Shown here: piece after piece, positions 49,102 to 60,029 of the stretch
How the letters are laid out: every line of letters starts with the position of its first letter
Position numbering within the stretch: the first letter of the stretch is position 1
DNA from: Sacculina carcini
Lineage: Eukaryota > Arthropoda > Thecostraca > Sacculinidae
DNA length: 64,000 nt
Reading direction: 5' to 3'
NCBI GenBank assembly: GCA_916048095.2
Contig: OU696576.1
Location: 1,839,501 to 1,903,500, forward strand
Position numbers and translations under genes: made by a program
Notes under the pieces: generated by a model
What the model was told of the DNA's origin: nothing
What the model saw: only the letters and a program-made list of their open reading frames with translations
Database searches by the model: none

Positions 49102-49246
49102 TGTAGCAGCACGGCGTATGCAAACACTGACGTGGTTGATGAGCGAATGAATGTATTACACAGTGAAGGGTGAACGAACGTACAACGCAACTTGTGTCCA
49201 GTGACACTCACACACACGCACATGCACACAGGCATACAAACAATAT

Positions 49247-49277
<31 letters not shown>

Positions 49278-49368
49278 ATACACGCAGTGACGTCAGTATG
49301 GATAGCCAACACACTGGCCGCTGCCATATATCCATATAAATATACGACGAGCGGGGTCACTGGCCTCA
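49102..49368 (-). repeat. Gypsy-3 5' LTR
   Basis: Plus-strand reading TGTAGCAGCACGG to CTGGCCTCA, with a longer CA tract than the 3' copy; followed by the duplication GTAC. Confidence 0.93.
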
Positions 49369-49372
49369 GTAC

Positions 49373-50460
49373 GTTTTCAACCATGACGCTGGTACACGTG
49401 TCAATATATCCCTTTATTACTAGGAGTCTCAACTTTTATGGCTTCCAGTTTTAGTCCATATTCTTCAAACTGCTGATAATATCGAACCTTCGTCTGATTA
49501 ACAATTCACAGGTAGACGTCGTCTTGATCTTTCTTCTTCTTGAAACCACCTCCATGAGCTATGCATAACCACTCGCCGAATATGTGAACAATTCAATTTC
49601 TTTGAACTCTAATTTTTCAACCACTCCGTGACCTTTTATCACCGCGTCCAGTTCTCCTTATTATTATTATTAATTACAGGCAAATCCAGTAGCATGGGAA
49701 GAGTGCAAGCACTATTTCCACCCTAAGGTGGCCCCATGTACCGGAAGCGCCCAAAAGATTCAGAGAGAAAGAGAGTTCGAAGAGAAAAAAGTCTAGAAAG
49801 AGAGTTGGAAAGAAAATAATAAATAAATAACAATAAATAATAAACCATCATCCTATAACAAACCATAATGTCACTCCGCCCACGTTCCTCAATAAGTAAT
49901 AACAATCAACAATAAATATGTGATTCAGTAAATAACAGCCATCAATAAATAAGAATAAATATTAATAAATAAGTAATAAATAACAATCAAGAACAATAAA
50001 TATGATTCAATAAGAAACATCCAACAATAAATATAAATATGATTCAATAAGTAACAACAACACAAATAAATATGTTTCAATAAACAGCATATCCTATGTT
50101 GATATGTTCTTTCCATAGCCAACAACCGTCTTTCAGTGTCCGACCACTCACTTGTACAACGACACGAATATGAATATCACTCGCATCTACCCACACTTTG
50201 CAGCGTTTCCCCGGATTGGCCAAACACCCTTCACTGGATCGTCGTCACCCGACCCAAAAGCTCACAAACGCATTTTTGAACGCTAAGGTCCAAAACTTCA
50301 TCATCCCATCCATTTGTTTTCTGTAACTATTCGTTTCAATTAGGATGCGGCTATCCTAAGCCAGCCCGCCACGGGATAATGGGACACTAATTTACCGCTC
50401 AGTGAAAATACACTGCGCCGCGTAAGTTTTTCTGTACACTCCGGTAATTCATTACCTCTT
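49373..50460 (-). other. BEL-like element, degenerate segment after RT
   Basis: Between the Gypsy-3 insertion point and the RT frame. No domain can be read; it includes an AT-rich simple tract of AATAAATA words at about 49,815-50,090. Probably decayed RNase H and linker sequence. Confidence 0.5.
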
Positions 50461-50476
50461 CCACATCATCGTATCG

Positions 50477-51304
50477 TCACGTGACCTGTACACCCTCAAT
50501 CCCAACACTGGCACCGCTAGACACTTGTACATCCGTGCTCTTCAATCCGTACCTTTCCAAATGCTCCTTAACGATATGTGGTGAGATTCTTTCTCCGTCA
50601 ACTATAACGTCGTCCACGTAGGCCGACGTACCGCGATACATCTTGTCATTCAGCGACAACACTGCTGACAATGGTCTGCATGATAGATGGTGCCGAATTC
50701 ATGCCGAACCCAAGGCGTGTCAGACAGTACAATTCACCTTTGTAACGCACTCTCTGGAATGGCCACAACGACTCATCAACAACTTTCTGTAGGTAGGCTT
50801 TGGTCAAATCCATGATGTGAAGATTCTCGCCTTTCCTCCTCCACATCCGTCATTTCTCCTGGCAAACATCCGCATCAGCAGTAAACGAGTCAATATACTC
50901 ATTCAAGTGCCGGAAATCCAGCACAGGACGAACTTTTTGTTCTCCTGTCGCACTGCTATTAGTGGCAGCAAGCAGCGTGTAGAACCGTACACGCTGTTAT
51001 CGTACGGAATCAGCCATTTTTCCCGGACCAACTATTCAATTTCTGTATCAAACACCACTCGAGCTTCACTGGGCACATTGTATTGTGCCAGACGATTTTG
51101 AAGTTTTTGGGGCTCAACACCATTTATCCAGCTCCATCGGCACTTCCACACTCTTCGCTCGAGCTCAAAAGCCACGACGTGCCCTGGTCTTTCCTCTTTG
51201 ATCTGCTGCCCTGCAGCACACTGCAGTCGCGTGCCCACAGGCTCTCTCAAAACCACTCTCTTCTCACTAACGTATTCACCTCCTAACTCTGGGATGGCAT
51301 TCAT
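50477..51304 (-). pseudogene. BEL-like reverse transcriptase
   Basis: Pieces in neighbouring frames: NAIPELGGEYVSEKRVVL, then VREKWLIPYDNSVYGS and IMDLTKAYLQKVV, GFGMNSAPSIMQTIV, and the catalytic YVDDVIVDG at about 50,615, followed by VKEHLERYGLKSTD. Stops near 51,025 and around 50,850. Confidence 0.85.
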
Positions 51305-51334
51305 GCCTAGAATGATGTCAATTTAATGGTTTAC

Positions 51335-52299
51335 CAAGTACTACCAACATATTCAACGTGACAGAACGTTCGTTGACCCTCACCGTGCAGTGTGCTACAC
51401 CATCGCAGGTAAATGATTCTACTCCCAGCGTGTCCACTTTTGTTTTTGTCTGGTCCAGCGATGGCACACCAAACTCGACATAATACAACACGAACAACCG
51501 GTGTATACCAAAGCTTTACACAATATATCATTAATAAAAAGCGTCACTGTCGGAAGCGCCTCTTCAGTTACTGCGAAGAGAGCACCGGCGCTGATGAACT
51601 CTCTCCTGTTGCGTTTTTTGAGCAATTTCTCGCAATATGGCCGACTTTGTTGCAGTTGAAGCGTTTCATAATTTTTTTAGGACAATGTCTACTGAAGTGC
51701 TTTAGCTCATTGCAGTTATAGCATCTCTGCTTAGTCAATCCATATTCTTCTTTCTTCCCTCCAAGACAACAATCTTCTTTCGGAGGCATTGGACCCTGAT
51801 CACCTTCCTTGCTTTCTCTGCAGTGCCATACGTGCTCTCACCAGCATGTCTTGCAAGATCAGCTTGTTTGCAGCAGCACAGTCTGGATAGCTTTGGAGAT
51901 GTCGCTCGGCAGGCCGGTTACAAAAGCACACTCCAGCAACTCCCCATGTGCACCACCAAACGACTTTGCCATCACTTTGAGGTCCACCAGAAACACGTCA
52001 GGGGACTCTCCTGGTTAAAGCCGGCGACTGCGAAACCTCTTAAAGGCCAAGTACTTGTCCACTCCGAACGCTTGATACAAGGCTGTTCGGGTGCACTTGG
52101 CATCACGACGATTGTCTGCAGATTGCAGAGACTAAATGCGAAATGCACCGCTCATTAAGCGAGCGGGCACCACCGATATGAACGGAACCCCTTTCAGTTC
52201 ACATACCATCTGTGCGTTCGTCCACCATTCCACAACATCGCCGGTACCATTATACTCCGGCACTATACGCACGTCGAAGCTGCCTTCTGAATTCGCCAT
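51335..52299 (-). pseudogene. BEL-like gag and protease
   Basis: The gag start is near 52,299, with VPEYNGTGDVVEWW shortly after. Two CCHC zinc knuckles at 51,740-51,620 read CYNCNELKHFSRHCP and CNKVGHIARNC. The protease region at about 51,560-51,500 has INDILCKALVYTG-CS, in which the usual catalytic DTG is YTG. Several frame breaks. Confidence 0.82.
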
Positions 52300-52332
52300 T
52301 ATGAAAATATATTGAACTGGCCGGTTTTAGCT

Positions 52333-52560
52333 TGTAAAAGCTTGTATTTAGAACACTAATAGAAAGACAATGCAATTATACACACACGTTTCAACACACA
52401 ATTAATCATCAACCACTGATTACTTCCTATCTCTATAAGATATCCAACACACCGTTAAATTCAAATCTCAGCACTAACTTCAAAGCCAACACGAAATATA
52501 CCAACATTAACTTCGCGATAAATATTTTATCGATACGCCAGACATCAATTTATGATTACA
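52333..52560 (-). repeat. BEL-like 5' LTR (plus-strand right)
   Basis: Plus-strand reading TGTAAAAGCTTGTATTT to TTATGATTACA, followed by the duplication GAAAA. Confidence 0.9.
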
Positions 52561-52565
52561 GAAAA

Positions 52566-53040
52566 ACATAGCACATGTTCAGCTCAAAAACGAAATGCCT
52601 GCTATAAACGCGCTTGTCAAGCCTCATCTTCAATATTGCTGTGAAGTGTGGGGGAACACTTATCACTCGAATCTTGTTCCTGTAAGAATAGCACAAAAAA
52701 GAGCCGTCAGACAGATACAATATGAAATCAACCGACCACACAACATATTTTAGACACTCCAAAATGATTAAAATTGATGACAATTGAGCAAAGTAATTTG
52801 GCTAAAATATATGAATCAGCCCACAACAGACTTCCCTCAAATCTACAAAGGCATTTCACACTAAACACAAGACACAATATTGTTTATGCCTTATGCAAGG
52901 TCTAGAAACAGAAGCAAATCGTTTTTCTTTGCTAACATAAGACAATAGAACAAACTGGACAACGCAGTGAAGACTAGACGGTCGCTGTTATCGTTCAAAA
53001 GTTGCTTAAAACTAAAACTCCTAGTCATACTAGAGGCTGA
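52566..53040 (+). mobile_element. LINE C, right part
   Basis: Continues the frame interrupted at 43,415: NALVKPHLQYCCEVWGNTYH, then VRIAQKRAVRQIQYEI. It matches LINE A (MLYNSLVKPYHEYACEIWG). A stop follows after NRPHNIF and the rest is degenerate C-terminal sequence (KLDNAVKTRRSLLSFK). Confidence 0.8.
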
Positions 53041-53054
53041 TCAGCAATATTCCT

Positions 53055-53078
53055 GTAGGTTAGGTTAGGTTAGGTTAG
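53055..53078. repeat. short (TTAGG)n array
   Basis: GTAGG-TTAGG-TTAGG-TTAGG-TTAG, over four units of the arthropod telomere motif. It lies at the 3' end of a minus-strand LINE; see findings. Confidence 0.9.
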
Positions 53079-54150
53079 TTTATTGACCGCAGCATAGCAT
53101 AACACATGAAGATAGCACATACACGGAATGGTCCATATTAAATATAAAGTAAACGAGAACATAATGACAAAATACCACACTGTTATTATTACACAACAAT
53201 CACTTCGCTTTAACGCCACAATATATAATGAACGTGTTTGCGCTATTTATACGCAATCAACCAAAACAGTATACACCAGACAGAATAATCACCTCAATAC
53301 ATATCCAACATTTCTTGAACACATTTACAAGCTTTATCCCCTGTCAAGCAGAACAATTTTCGAAAATTCGACACTCCATATTTGTTCCGAGTCTCCTCGG
53401 TCAATTTGCATTCCTCTACCACATGTTTTTCTGATTGTACTTTTCCGCATTTACAGAACCTCTCGTCTGCTGCCGTTCTACCCTTGCCTCTCCTGTTCCA
53501 TTTCCCTGCCTCACACGCCAGCCAATGCCACCCAGTCCTGAATCTCGTAAAAGACATCCTGTGCATTTCCATGCCTGTGAAATTTTTTTAATACGCAGCA
53601 TGTGTTGTCAGGTCAGGATTCATCTCCTAATACATTGCCCGCCTTGTAGACTCTCCTCTTCTTATTCTGTTGATCACCTCATCCATTCTTTCTTTCGCGC
53701 AAAAAGACTCACCGTTCACTATCTTTTATAATATTTTCCCCATTCCAATGTTCGTGTCCATGCAGCTACGCATTGCAAACGCTAACGGGTCATCCTCCAT
53801 AGTTATTCGCTCTCGCCACACCTTACGGATAAATTTTCTCTGAATTAACGTAACAACGTCCTCCAAGGGCGGGTAGCCAGATTCCACATAACATATATCG
53901 TTGCAGGTGGATCGTCTCACGCCCAAAAGTCCCTTCAGACACCAGTTGTACAGCTTATTGATTGGCTTCAGGTCTGCTCCCAGCCATGACTTTGCTCCGT
54001 ACAGTATTGTCGACATTAACGCTGCATCAAACACACGTTTTTTCACGATGAATGGCACGTTGTTGTTCTTCTTCAAGAATGAGACAAATTTTAACACGCA
54101 AATTGTACATAGTGCACCGCGCGTATGAGTATGGATGTTTGAATGCATCG
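53079..54150 (-). mobile_element. LINE D, 3' part, minus strand
   Basis: Minus-strand frames encode VFDAALMSTILYGAKSW, LKGLLGVRRSTCNDICYVE and GYPPLEDVVTLIQRKFIRK (about 54,045-53,800), then in another frame FRTGWHWLACEAGKW and FCKCGKVQSEKHVVEECKL (53,560-53,400). These are typical C-terminal LINE segments including a CCHC-like motif. The 3' tail has CAATAAA, then (CTAAC)n. Confidence 0.82.
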
Positions 54151-54157
54151 TATGTTG

Positions 54158-54198
<41 letters not shown>

Positions 54199-54200
54199 CT
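54158..54200. repeat. (TA)n-(TG)n microsatellite
   Basis: About 20 bp of TA followed by about 20 bp of TG, at the upstream border of readable LINE D sequence. Confidence 0.9.
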
Positions 54201-54342
54201 ATGTAACACTCTCAAATCCGGTTTCAAAATGTGTATTAAAAGAAAGGCGCGCGTGGGACATCGCGGCCCCACGCGCTCCTACATGACCACACCTCACGGC
54301 GAACACGCCCGAACACCGACTCTCCACAGTCTATATCAAGGC

Positions 54343-54394
54343 CTACTAAATACAGGACGTGCACGGCTCGATGTCTGAGTGAGCGAGCGGAGGC
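54343..54394 (+). repeat. 52-bp repeat, inverted partner at 59,978-60,029
   Basis: CTACTAAATACAGGACGTG followed by (C/T)ACGG and CGATGTCTGAGT, ending GAGCGGAGGC. The reverse complement of 59,978-60,029 is nearly identical. The stretch 54,395-55,080 between this and the next LINE holds no recognised gene. Confidence 0.8.
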
Positions 54395-55087
54395 GATTGC
54401 TTCCTTGGAAACACATCGTTATATACTGGACAGACAGGAAAAAATACACAATTATAGTTATAAATACCACAAATATATGCGCAATTGACTTATTAAAGGT
54501 AGTATAAGCTAGAAAAATGTAACACACACTATTATTTGTTGCCTCGAAAATGTATTATAGCTGAACATTTGTGATTGAAAGCGACCAAATATGGTATAAT
54601 TAAGTTTTCTAAACGAAAATGCATCCCTTTTCTCAAAAATAGGTTATACCTGAGCATTTATCATTATACCAACTAACTTTTACGCAAGGAAAGGAGCAGA
54701 TATAGTAGCAAAAACTGACCACATTGCAGCGATCAATCAACGAGCCGGATCTTCTTTACAGAAGTCAGGAAAAAACTGCATTTTTCAGCTGGTCTTTCTC
54801 TAAGATTATGAAGTCCATTCTAAAGAACATTTGCCAGACGACGAAACATGATGAACATCTAATGTAAATCCCGTTGAAACTGCATATAGCTGTCAGTAGC
54901 TGTCATAGCTGTAGCATATAGTATCCAGTGTTTTATAGCAGCAGGAGAGGTGGCGGACTTCCTCGATGAAAGAGTCCACATTTGATGGTATAAAACTATG
55001 CTGTATTTTGTCCAGGATGATCTTCTAACATCTTCTATTTGCACAGATGTTATTTGCTGCACAGATGTCTATTTGTTTGTGTTCACA

Positions 55088-55767
55088 CATCTCAGCATTT
55101 GTACAATCTTCGTTGGCTGCCTATTATTCCACGAATTCATTTCCGTCTGTCCTGTATTATTTTCGAACTGCTGAAAGGCATCAATCAGCCTGAATATCTT
55201 GTACGTTTGTTATCTCGTGTCTCAAATCCCAACACCCGTATTTCACGTCCTCTACAATGTCCTAGAGCGTTTTGTGAATCTCCCTGGTCAGCAAAATCAT
55301 TTATTTTTTTGCCCCTCGTTTCTATAACTCACTTCCATCTCTTGTCCTTCTATCTCCCTCTTTCTCTTCTTTCACTTCATCTCTGCGCACATACTTATTC
55401 TCTAAATCTTTTGATCGCTCATCTCATTGCCTTACACCATATGCCAAAATTTAGCTGCTCAAAGTGCACTCTCATCTTTTGCTTGCCTTTGTTTTTTGCA
55501 TTCACCTGTTTTTTGTGTACTGTAATCTATTTTTCTATCTCCTATATCTACCTGATTATCTTTGTACTGAAAATGTGTGTGGATTCCTTATTCTTACTGT
55601 GTGTGTATGTTTTATTCTTATGATTATTTATTGCGCTCAATGTTTGTTTCATATTGCGTCGACGTGTAGCTGTTGTTTTTTGTCTATGCTATTTTTGTTC
55701 TTTTTTAATCGCGCCATTGTTGCTATCTGCGCTAAATCAAATACATGTTGTTGTTGTTTTAAAAGAT
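55088..55767 (+). mobile_element. L2/CR1-like LINE, 5'-truncated, third copy
   Basis: Encodes LRWLPIIPRIHFRLSCIIFE, closely like the copy at 36,754 (WLPIIPRIHFRLCCIIF), and ends GCGCTAAATCAAATACATG with TTG repeats. TGTTCACA occurs at 55,080-55,087 and again at 55,768-55,775, a likely target duplication. Confidence 0.78.
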
Positions 55768-55999
55768 GTTCACATGTACCTCAGGTGATTATCGGTGTTG
55801 AAAACGTGAAACCAAACGCGCTCTTTGTCAATGCGATGCTTGGCTGTCACAGCAATTATTTGGAAAATGGAATATCTTAGTCTTAGTCTCAGTAGTCTGA
55901 GCTGATCTTGCGAGCTGATCTTGTCTGTGATGAATCCGATGACACGACCACCAGTATTCTAATCAGCGCGTGACGCGTGAAGGGTTGTCAAAAGTTCCT

Positions 56000-57244
56000 C
56001 ATTCTTCTTGTTCTGTTTGGAGAAGAATTACAACGATTATACTCATTGTGCAAGGACATGTCACATTTGATTGTTATGCGCATGACTTCAGCGAACTGAC
56101 TATGCAACCCCAAACCATTACTATGATTAAATTTATTAGATGGTGGTATTTTGATGTCCTGATGTGCGACGCGAGCCCATTGCGGATTCACATGAAGGAG
56201 GCGAACTTCTTCTACTTCATCGTCATACTTGGAATGTCGTAACACTTTCTTTAGCATAACCTGGTTATCTGTGGATAGTCATGCAGGAGTGGTTTGACCA
56301 TATGTTGCTTGCCGTGGATGAGCAAACATGCGTTCATGAGGAGTTTGATTAGTTGCGACACACAATAGAAAACGCATACAGTGGAGTGCGTCCAGTATTA
56401 CTGTTTCCCACATTACCACAGGGGGCGAACGAGATGACAGAGCGAGTCTTATGGTGCGCCACAGTGTTCCATTGAATCGTTAAATTTGGCCATTACCCCG
56501 AGCATTATACGCCGATGAGTAACTGGTGCCCACTCCTCTCTGGTGCAAGAAATTCTGATATTCTGATGATATAAATGCGGGGCCTCGGTCGGAGTGAACG
56601 TAGTCGGGTAATCCCCAAGTGGAAAAGAGTTCGGACAAACATTTTATTGTTGAACTGGCAGACATATCTTGTGTGGGAAATGCAAAAGGGAATATACTGT
56701 ACTCGTCTACGATGCTGAAAATGTATCTGTTCTTCGAAGTTGACGGCAAAGGGCCTTTGTAGTCGATGGACAGTTTCTCGAATGGTCTTGTAGCTTTGAT
56801 AAGTGTTCCTGTAAATCTTGTGAAATTTGGTTTTACGGAAGCACATGTGTGACATTTTGCGATCATCGTTCTAATGTCTTCAATAGAAAAAGGAAGGTTT
56901 CTTTGCCTCACGATGTGGGTCATTCTACGAATGCCAGGATGACACAATGACTCATGTATACGTACAAGATCGATAGGCAAAGTGACAGATGCAGTGCATC
57001 CTGTTGCTCTAGAGAGGGCATCAGCCAATTGGTTCAATCTTCCCGGGCGATAGGTGATATCGTACGCAAAGCAGCTAAGCTCCAATCTCCATCGCATTAT
57101 CTTTTCGTTCTTGATGTTTCCATGATTTTTCCATGATTTATATTGTCGAACATGAAACGTACAGACTGTTGATCGGTTACAAGCCTGAATTTGCGCCCCA
57201 AGAGGAAGTTCCGCCATTTTTTGATTGATTCTACGACAGCACAT
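56000..57244 (-). pseudogene. Gypsy-4 integrase
   Basis: RHESLCHPGIRRMTHIVRQR-type zinc region (HESLCHPG, CHTC), then LSIDYKGPLPSTSKNRY (first Asp), VHSDRGPAFISSEYQNF (second Asp) and YNARGNGQ (the Glu position is in the next frame, near 56,485). C-terminal sequence continues, broken, to about 56,000. Confidence 0.83.
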
Positions 57245-58200
57245 GCTTCACGCTCAACGGCAGGTTGACGCTTCTCTGACTCTGAGAGTGAGCGTGATAA
57301 AAACGCGACATGTTTTCCTTCTTGAGTCAAAGAAGCTGCAATGTAATGAGCGGAGGCGTCTGTTTCGACTGTGAAAATAGCACTCTCGTCGATGGCTGTC
57401 AAAGTAGCATTATAATTTTCTTCTTTCATTTCTATCAACGACATTGCAGCAGCGTCGTATAAAGGAAAAGTTTTGGCATCGATCAATGGCCGAATCTTTT
57501 CTGAAAATTTTTGCACCCATTTTGCATAATGCGATAGCAACCCCAATGTTCTTCTTAGGCTGGGCACGTCGCTGGGAGGATTCATCTCTGTTAGAGGTCT
57601 CATTCTTTCGGGATTAGGCTTGACTTGGTGATCTTCTATGACGTGGCCTAGAATGGAAATTTTAGACTGCGCATATGTACTCTTCTTTCCGTTTACAGGC
57701 AAATTGTATTTCTCTGCAAAATTTCGTAAACGCTCCAAGTTGTGGTCGTGCTCTTGTCTGGAGTGTCCGCAAATCGTAATGTCGTCAATATATGTCGTAT
57801 ATGTATATGTCAGTATATGTCGTATCTTTCGGATTTTCAGCAGCAATCAGTTCGTCTAGAACTTGTTGAAAGCACGTCGCTCCGTTTGTAACACCGAACG
57901 GCAAACGAGTGAACTCATAAAGCTTTCCCCCAGCTTCGAACATAGTGTATGGCCGATCGCTGACCTTCAGTGGGATTTGATGGTAGGCGCTTTTCAAGTC
58001 GATGGAGCTGAACCAACGATATCGTGGACGACGATATCTTTTCTACCATTTCTAAAATTACCAGTATTGGATAAGCGATCAGATCAGTGTATTTGTTGAT
58101 GGTTTGAGAGTAGTCAACGGCCATTCTCTTTGTGTTTGCTTGGTCTACCACAACCACCTGGGCCCTTCATGGACTACGACTTGGAGTTATTATGCCTTGT
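57097..58200 (-). pseudogene. Gypsy-4 reverse transcriptase and RNase H
   Basis: RT pieces: MKSAYHQIPL, FTRLPFGVTNGATCFQQVLD and the catalytic YIDDITICG at about 57,790; then SILGHVIEDHQVKPNPER and RRTLGLLSHYAKWV. RNase H: FTVETDASAHYIAASLTQEG, REACAVVESIKKWRNFLLG and VTDQQSVRFMF. Frame breaks near 57,800 and 58,020. Confidence 0.87.
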
Positions 58201-58899
58201 TTGAGCAAACTATCCACTTCGCCTATGATAAATTGAATATTTTCTTTTGAATATCTTTTTGACTTTATTTGAGTAGAACGGCAAGATGGAAGGTTTGAAA
58301 ATATAGCTGGAGGCTCAATTTCAGCGGCGAGAAGGCTGCACAACTCAAGTGGAGGCTGACAACCTCCGAAACTCACCGTAATTTTCTGATGCTGACTTAG
58401 AAAGTTGTGACCGAGCAGCACAGGCGCACAAAGATTGTCCATCAGGTGAAGACAGATGTCACTGTATGATTTTCCATTCACGATGATATATATCACAACA
58501 CTTTGTGATTTCAACCGATTGTCTTGATGAAGCCATTGAAATTCGACCAGAAGAAGGAGCGACTGTTAATCTCATGCGCTTTGCCACGTTCGTTCGTATA
58601 AAACTTCTGCAGCTGCCGGTGTCTACCAGAGCGTCTATAGACTCACCACTGCTGAACTTCACTGAAGTAACAGCGGGTGAGAGGCTTTTCAGTACGCCTG
58701 AAGAAGCAATCATTGCACCAGTTGTTGTGGCTGAAGTGGCTTGTTTAAAGTGCGGCGAACGTTGTCGTGCTGAAGACCTGCATACACGGGCGTAATGGCC
58801 GATTTTATGACATTTAATGCAACTAGCATTTCGAGCAGGACAATCAGATCTGGCGTGAGCAGCCCTTCCACAAATATAACACTTTCGTGTATGCGTCAC
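58167..58899 (-). pseudogene. Gypsy-4 zinc knuckle and protease
   Basis: Two knuckles CYICGRAAHARSDCP and CIKCHKIGHYARVC at 58,885-58,770, then the protease SIDALVDTGSCRSFI with catalytic DTG at about 58,635. Downstream are LLGHNFLSQHQ and the segment leading into RT. Confidence 0.87.
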
Positions 58900-58944
58900 A
58901 GCAATATTTTCACAGGAACCGACCAGTTATTCTGCTTTTCTGTG

Positions 58945-59557
58945 TTAATTCTCACAATGTGCTGCTTGTTGACTCTGGTATTTTACGGTGACCAGCGAAA
59001 CAGTGGATCGTGGTGAGTTGTCAATATAACATGAAACTGAATGAAGTTGAGCCATTTCAAGAGCTCGTGCCTGACTTACTGCGGATGACAAATTTAGTGA
59101 CATATTCTCCAGCAACTGTTGTCTTATCGCGTTAGAAGACATACCTGTTATGTAGGCATCTCTGATGGCCAGCTCCTCAGCTTCAGTCGCAGTACAGTTT
59201 TTGAAGCCACACTCAGATGCCAGACTTTTCAAATTGTCGAGAAAAGTGTCCAAGACCTCTCCATTCTGCTGTTTACAAGTGGCTATCTTGTGTCTTGCGA
59301 ATTCATCACTCTTTGCTTTGACAAACCTGGACGCCATCAGGCTGACTGCTGTTTCATAGCTCTGCGCGACTTTGATGAACTTGTAGAGTTTCACACTCAT
59401 GTGAGAACGCAGTAGAGCCAATTTATTCCTGTCGCAAATTTGGTGGTATGGCCTCACAGAATGCTTCGCAGTTCTCGTGCCACATGTGCCTCTGATCTTC
59501 AGCATCTGCTGCCTCTACGTGGATATCCAGAGGCGACAGCCGTATATATTTTTCCAT
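58945..59557 (-). pseudogene. Gypsy-4 gag
   Basis: Start codon at 59,557 (MEKYTAVASGYP), then a frame break. The main gag body at 59,505-58,945 includes LRSHMSVKLYKFIKVAQSYE, KIATCKQQNGEVLDTFLDNL and LAIRDAYITGMSSNAIRQQL, the usual retrotransposon gag pattern. Confidence 0.82.
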
Positions 59558-59558
59558 A

Positions 59559-59626
59559 ATTAGAGTTGAATAAATTGAAGTAACCAATACACTGTTTCAG
59601 GAACGTTGGCTTTATTCAACTCTAAT
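59559..59626 (-). repeat. 16-bp inverted repeat before Gypsy-4 gag
   Basis: Arms 59,559-59,574 and 59,611-59,626 (ATTAGAGTTGAATAAA and its exact complement) with a 36-base spacer. On the coding strand the inner arm ends next to the gag ATG and directly follows a CA that could be the LTR end. See findings. Confidence 0.93.
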
Positions 59627-59977
59627 AGCACACAAGAACTAACCAAGAACAACACACACACGGTCAAGTCCACTGAAGACACCTGCTTACTAGCGACATA
59701 ATTCCACACTGCACATACACGTACAGCATAGGCATTCATAGTTCCAATAACAAACAGCATAGACGTTCACAGTTTACACCACGACCACCCCTACACAAGT
59801 CCAGATCAACTGCCATTTCAAGATCAGGCTGCATGATTCTGACGTAAATTGGCTGAAAATGATTCTCTCGACCAATCATAATTGAGCGTTTGCACGCGTC
59901 AAGCTAGATACAGCACCTATCTTCTACTAGGATCGATACGATTCTCACAAACTCTGCCTACACCGCAAACTATATTG

Positions 59978-60029
59978 GCCTCCGCTCGATGACTCAGACA
60001 TCGGGCCGTACACGTCCTGTATTTAGTAG
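59978..60029 (-). repeat. 52-bp repeat, inverted partner of 54,343-54,394
   Basis: Near-identical on the reverse strand to 54,343-54,394. It is followed on the plus strand by TGTATG-type simple sequence. Confidence 0.8.

Larger units (their letters stand above)
44739..49368 (-). mobile_element. Gypsy-3 LTR retrotransposon, young, nested in the BEL-like element
   Basis: LTRs of 251 bp (44,739-44,989) and 267 bp (49,102-49,368) differ mainly in CA-repeat length plus about two base changes. The target duplication GTAC is perfect (44,735-44,738; 49,369-49,372). The minus strand carries complete gag and a pol with one stop and one frameshift. The primer-binding site AGTGGTGACCCCG directly follows the 5' LTR at 49,101. 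The 3' LTR follows a 13-G tract. Same lineage as Gypsy-2. Confidence 0.94.
43416..52560 (-). mobile_element. BEL/Pao-like LTR retrotransposon, split by Gypsy-3
   Basis: LTRs of 230 bp (43,416-43,645) and 228 bp (52,333-52,560) read TGTAAAAGC...ATTACA on the plus strand and are flanked by a perfect duplication GAAAA (43,411-43,415; 52,561-52,565). The coding direction is minus: gag with two zinc knuckles, protease, RT, then integrase after the Gypsy-3 insertion. About 15 differences between the LTRs (roughly 6 percent) and many stops mark it as old. The RT motif GFGMNSAPSIMQTIV is more BEL-like than Gypsy-like; a divergent Gypsy is the alternative. Confidence 0.87.
55768..59920 (-). mobile_element. 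Gypsy-4 LTR retrotransposon, 3' end missing
   Basis: The minus strand has gag, zinc knuckle, protease, RT, RNase H and integrase in order from 59,557 to about 56,000, with many frame breaks. Sequence upstream of gag (59,558 to about 59,900) should be the 5' LTR, ending TTACTTCA near 59,576. No second LTR was found; the element stops at or before the LINE copy ending at 55,767. It belongs to a different lineage from Gypsy-2/3. Confidence 0.82.

Noticed and set aside
53128..53731. Plus-strand frames in LINE D
   Set aside because: They lie opposite the minus-strand LINE C-terminal segments and show no homology.
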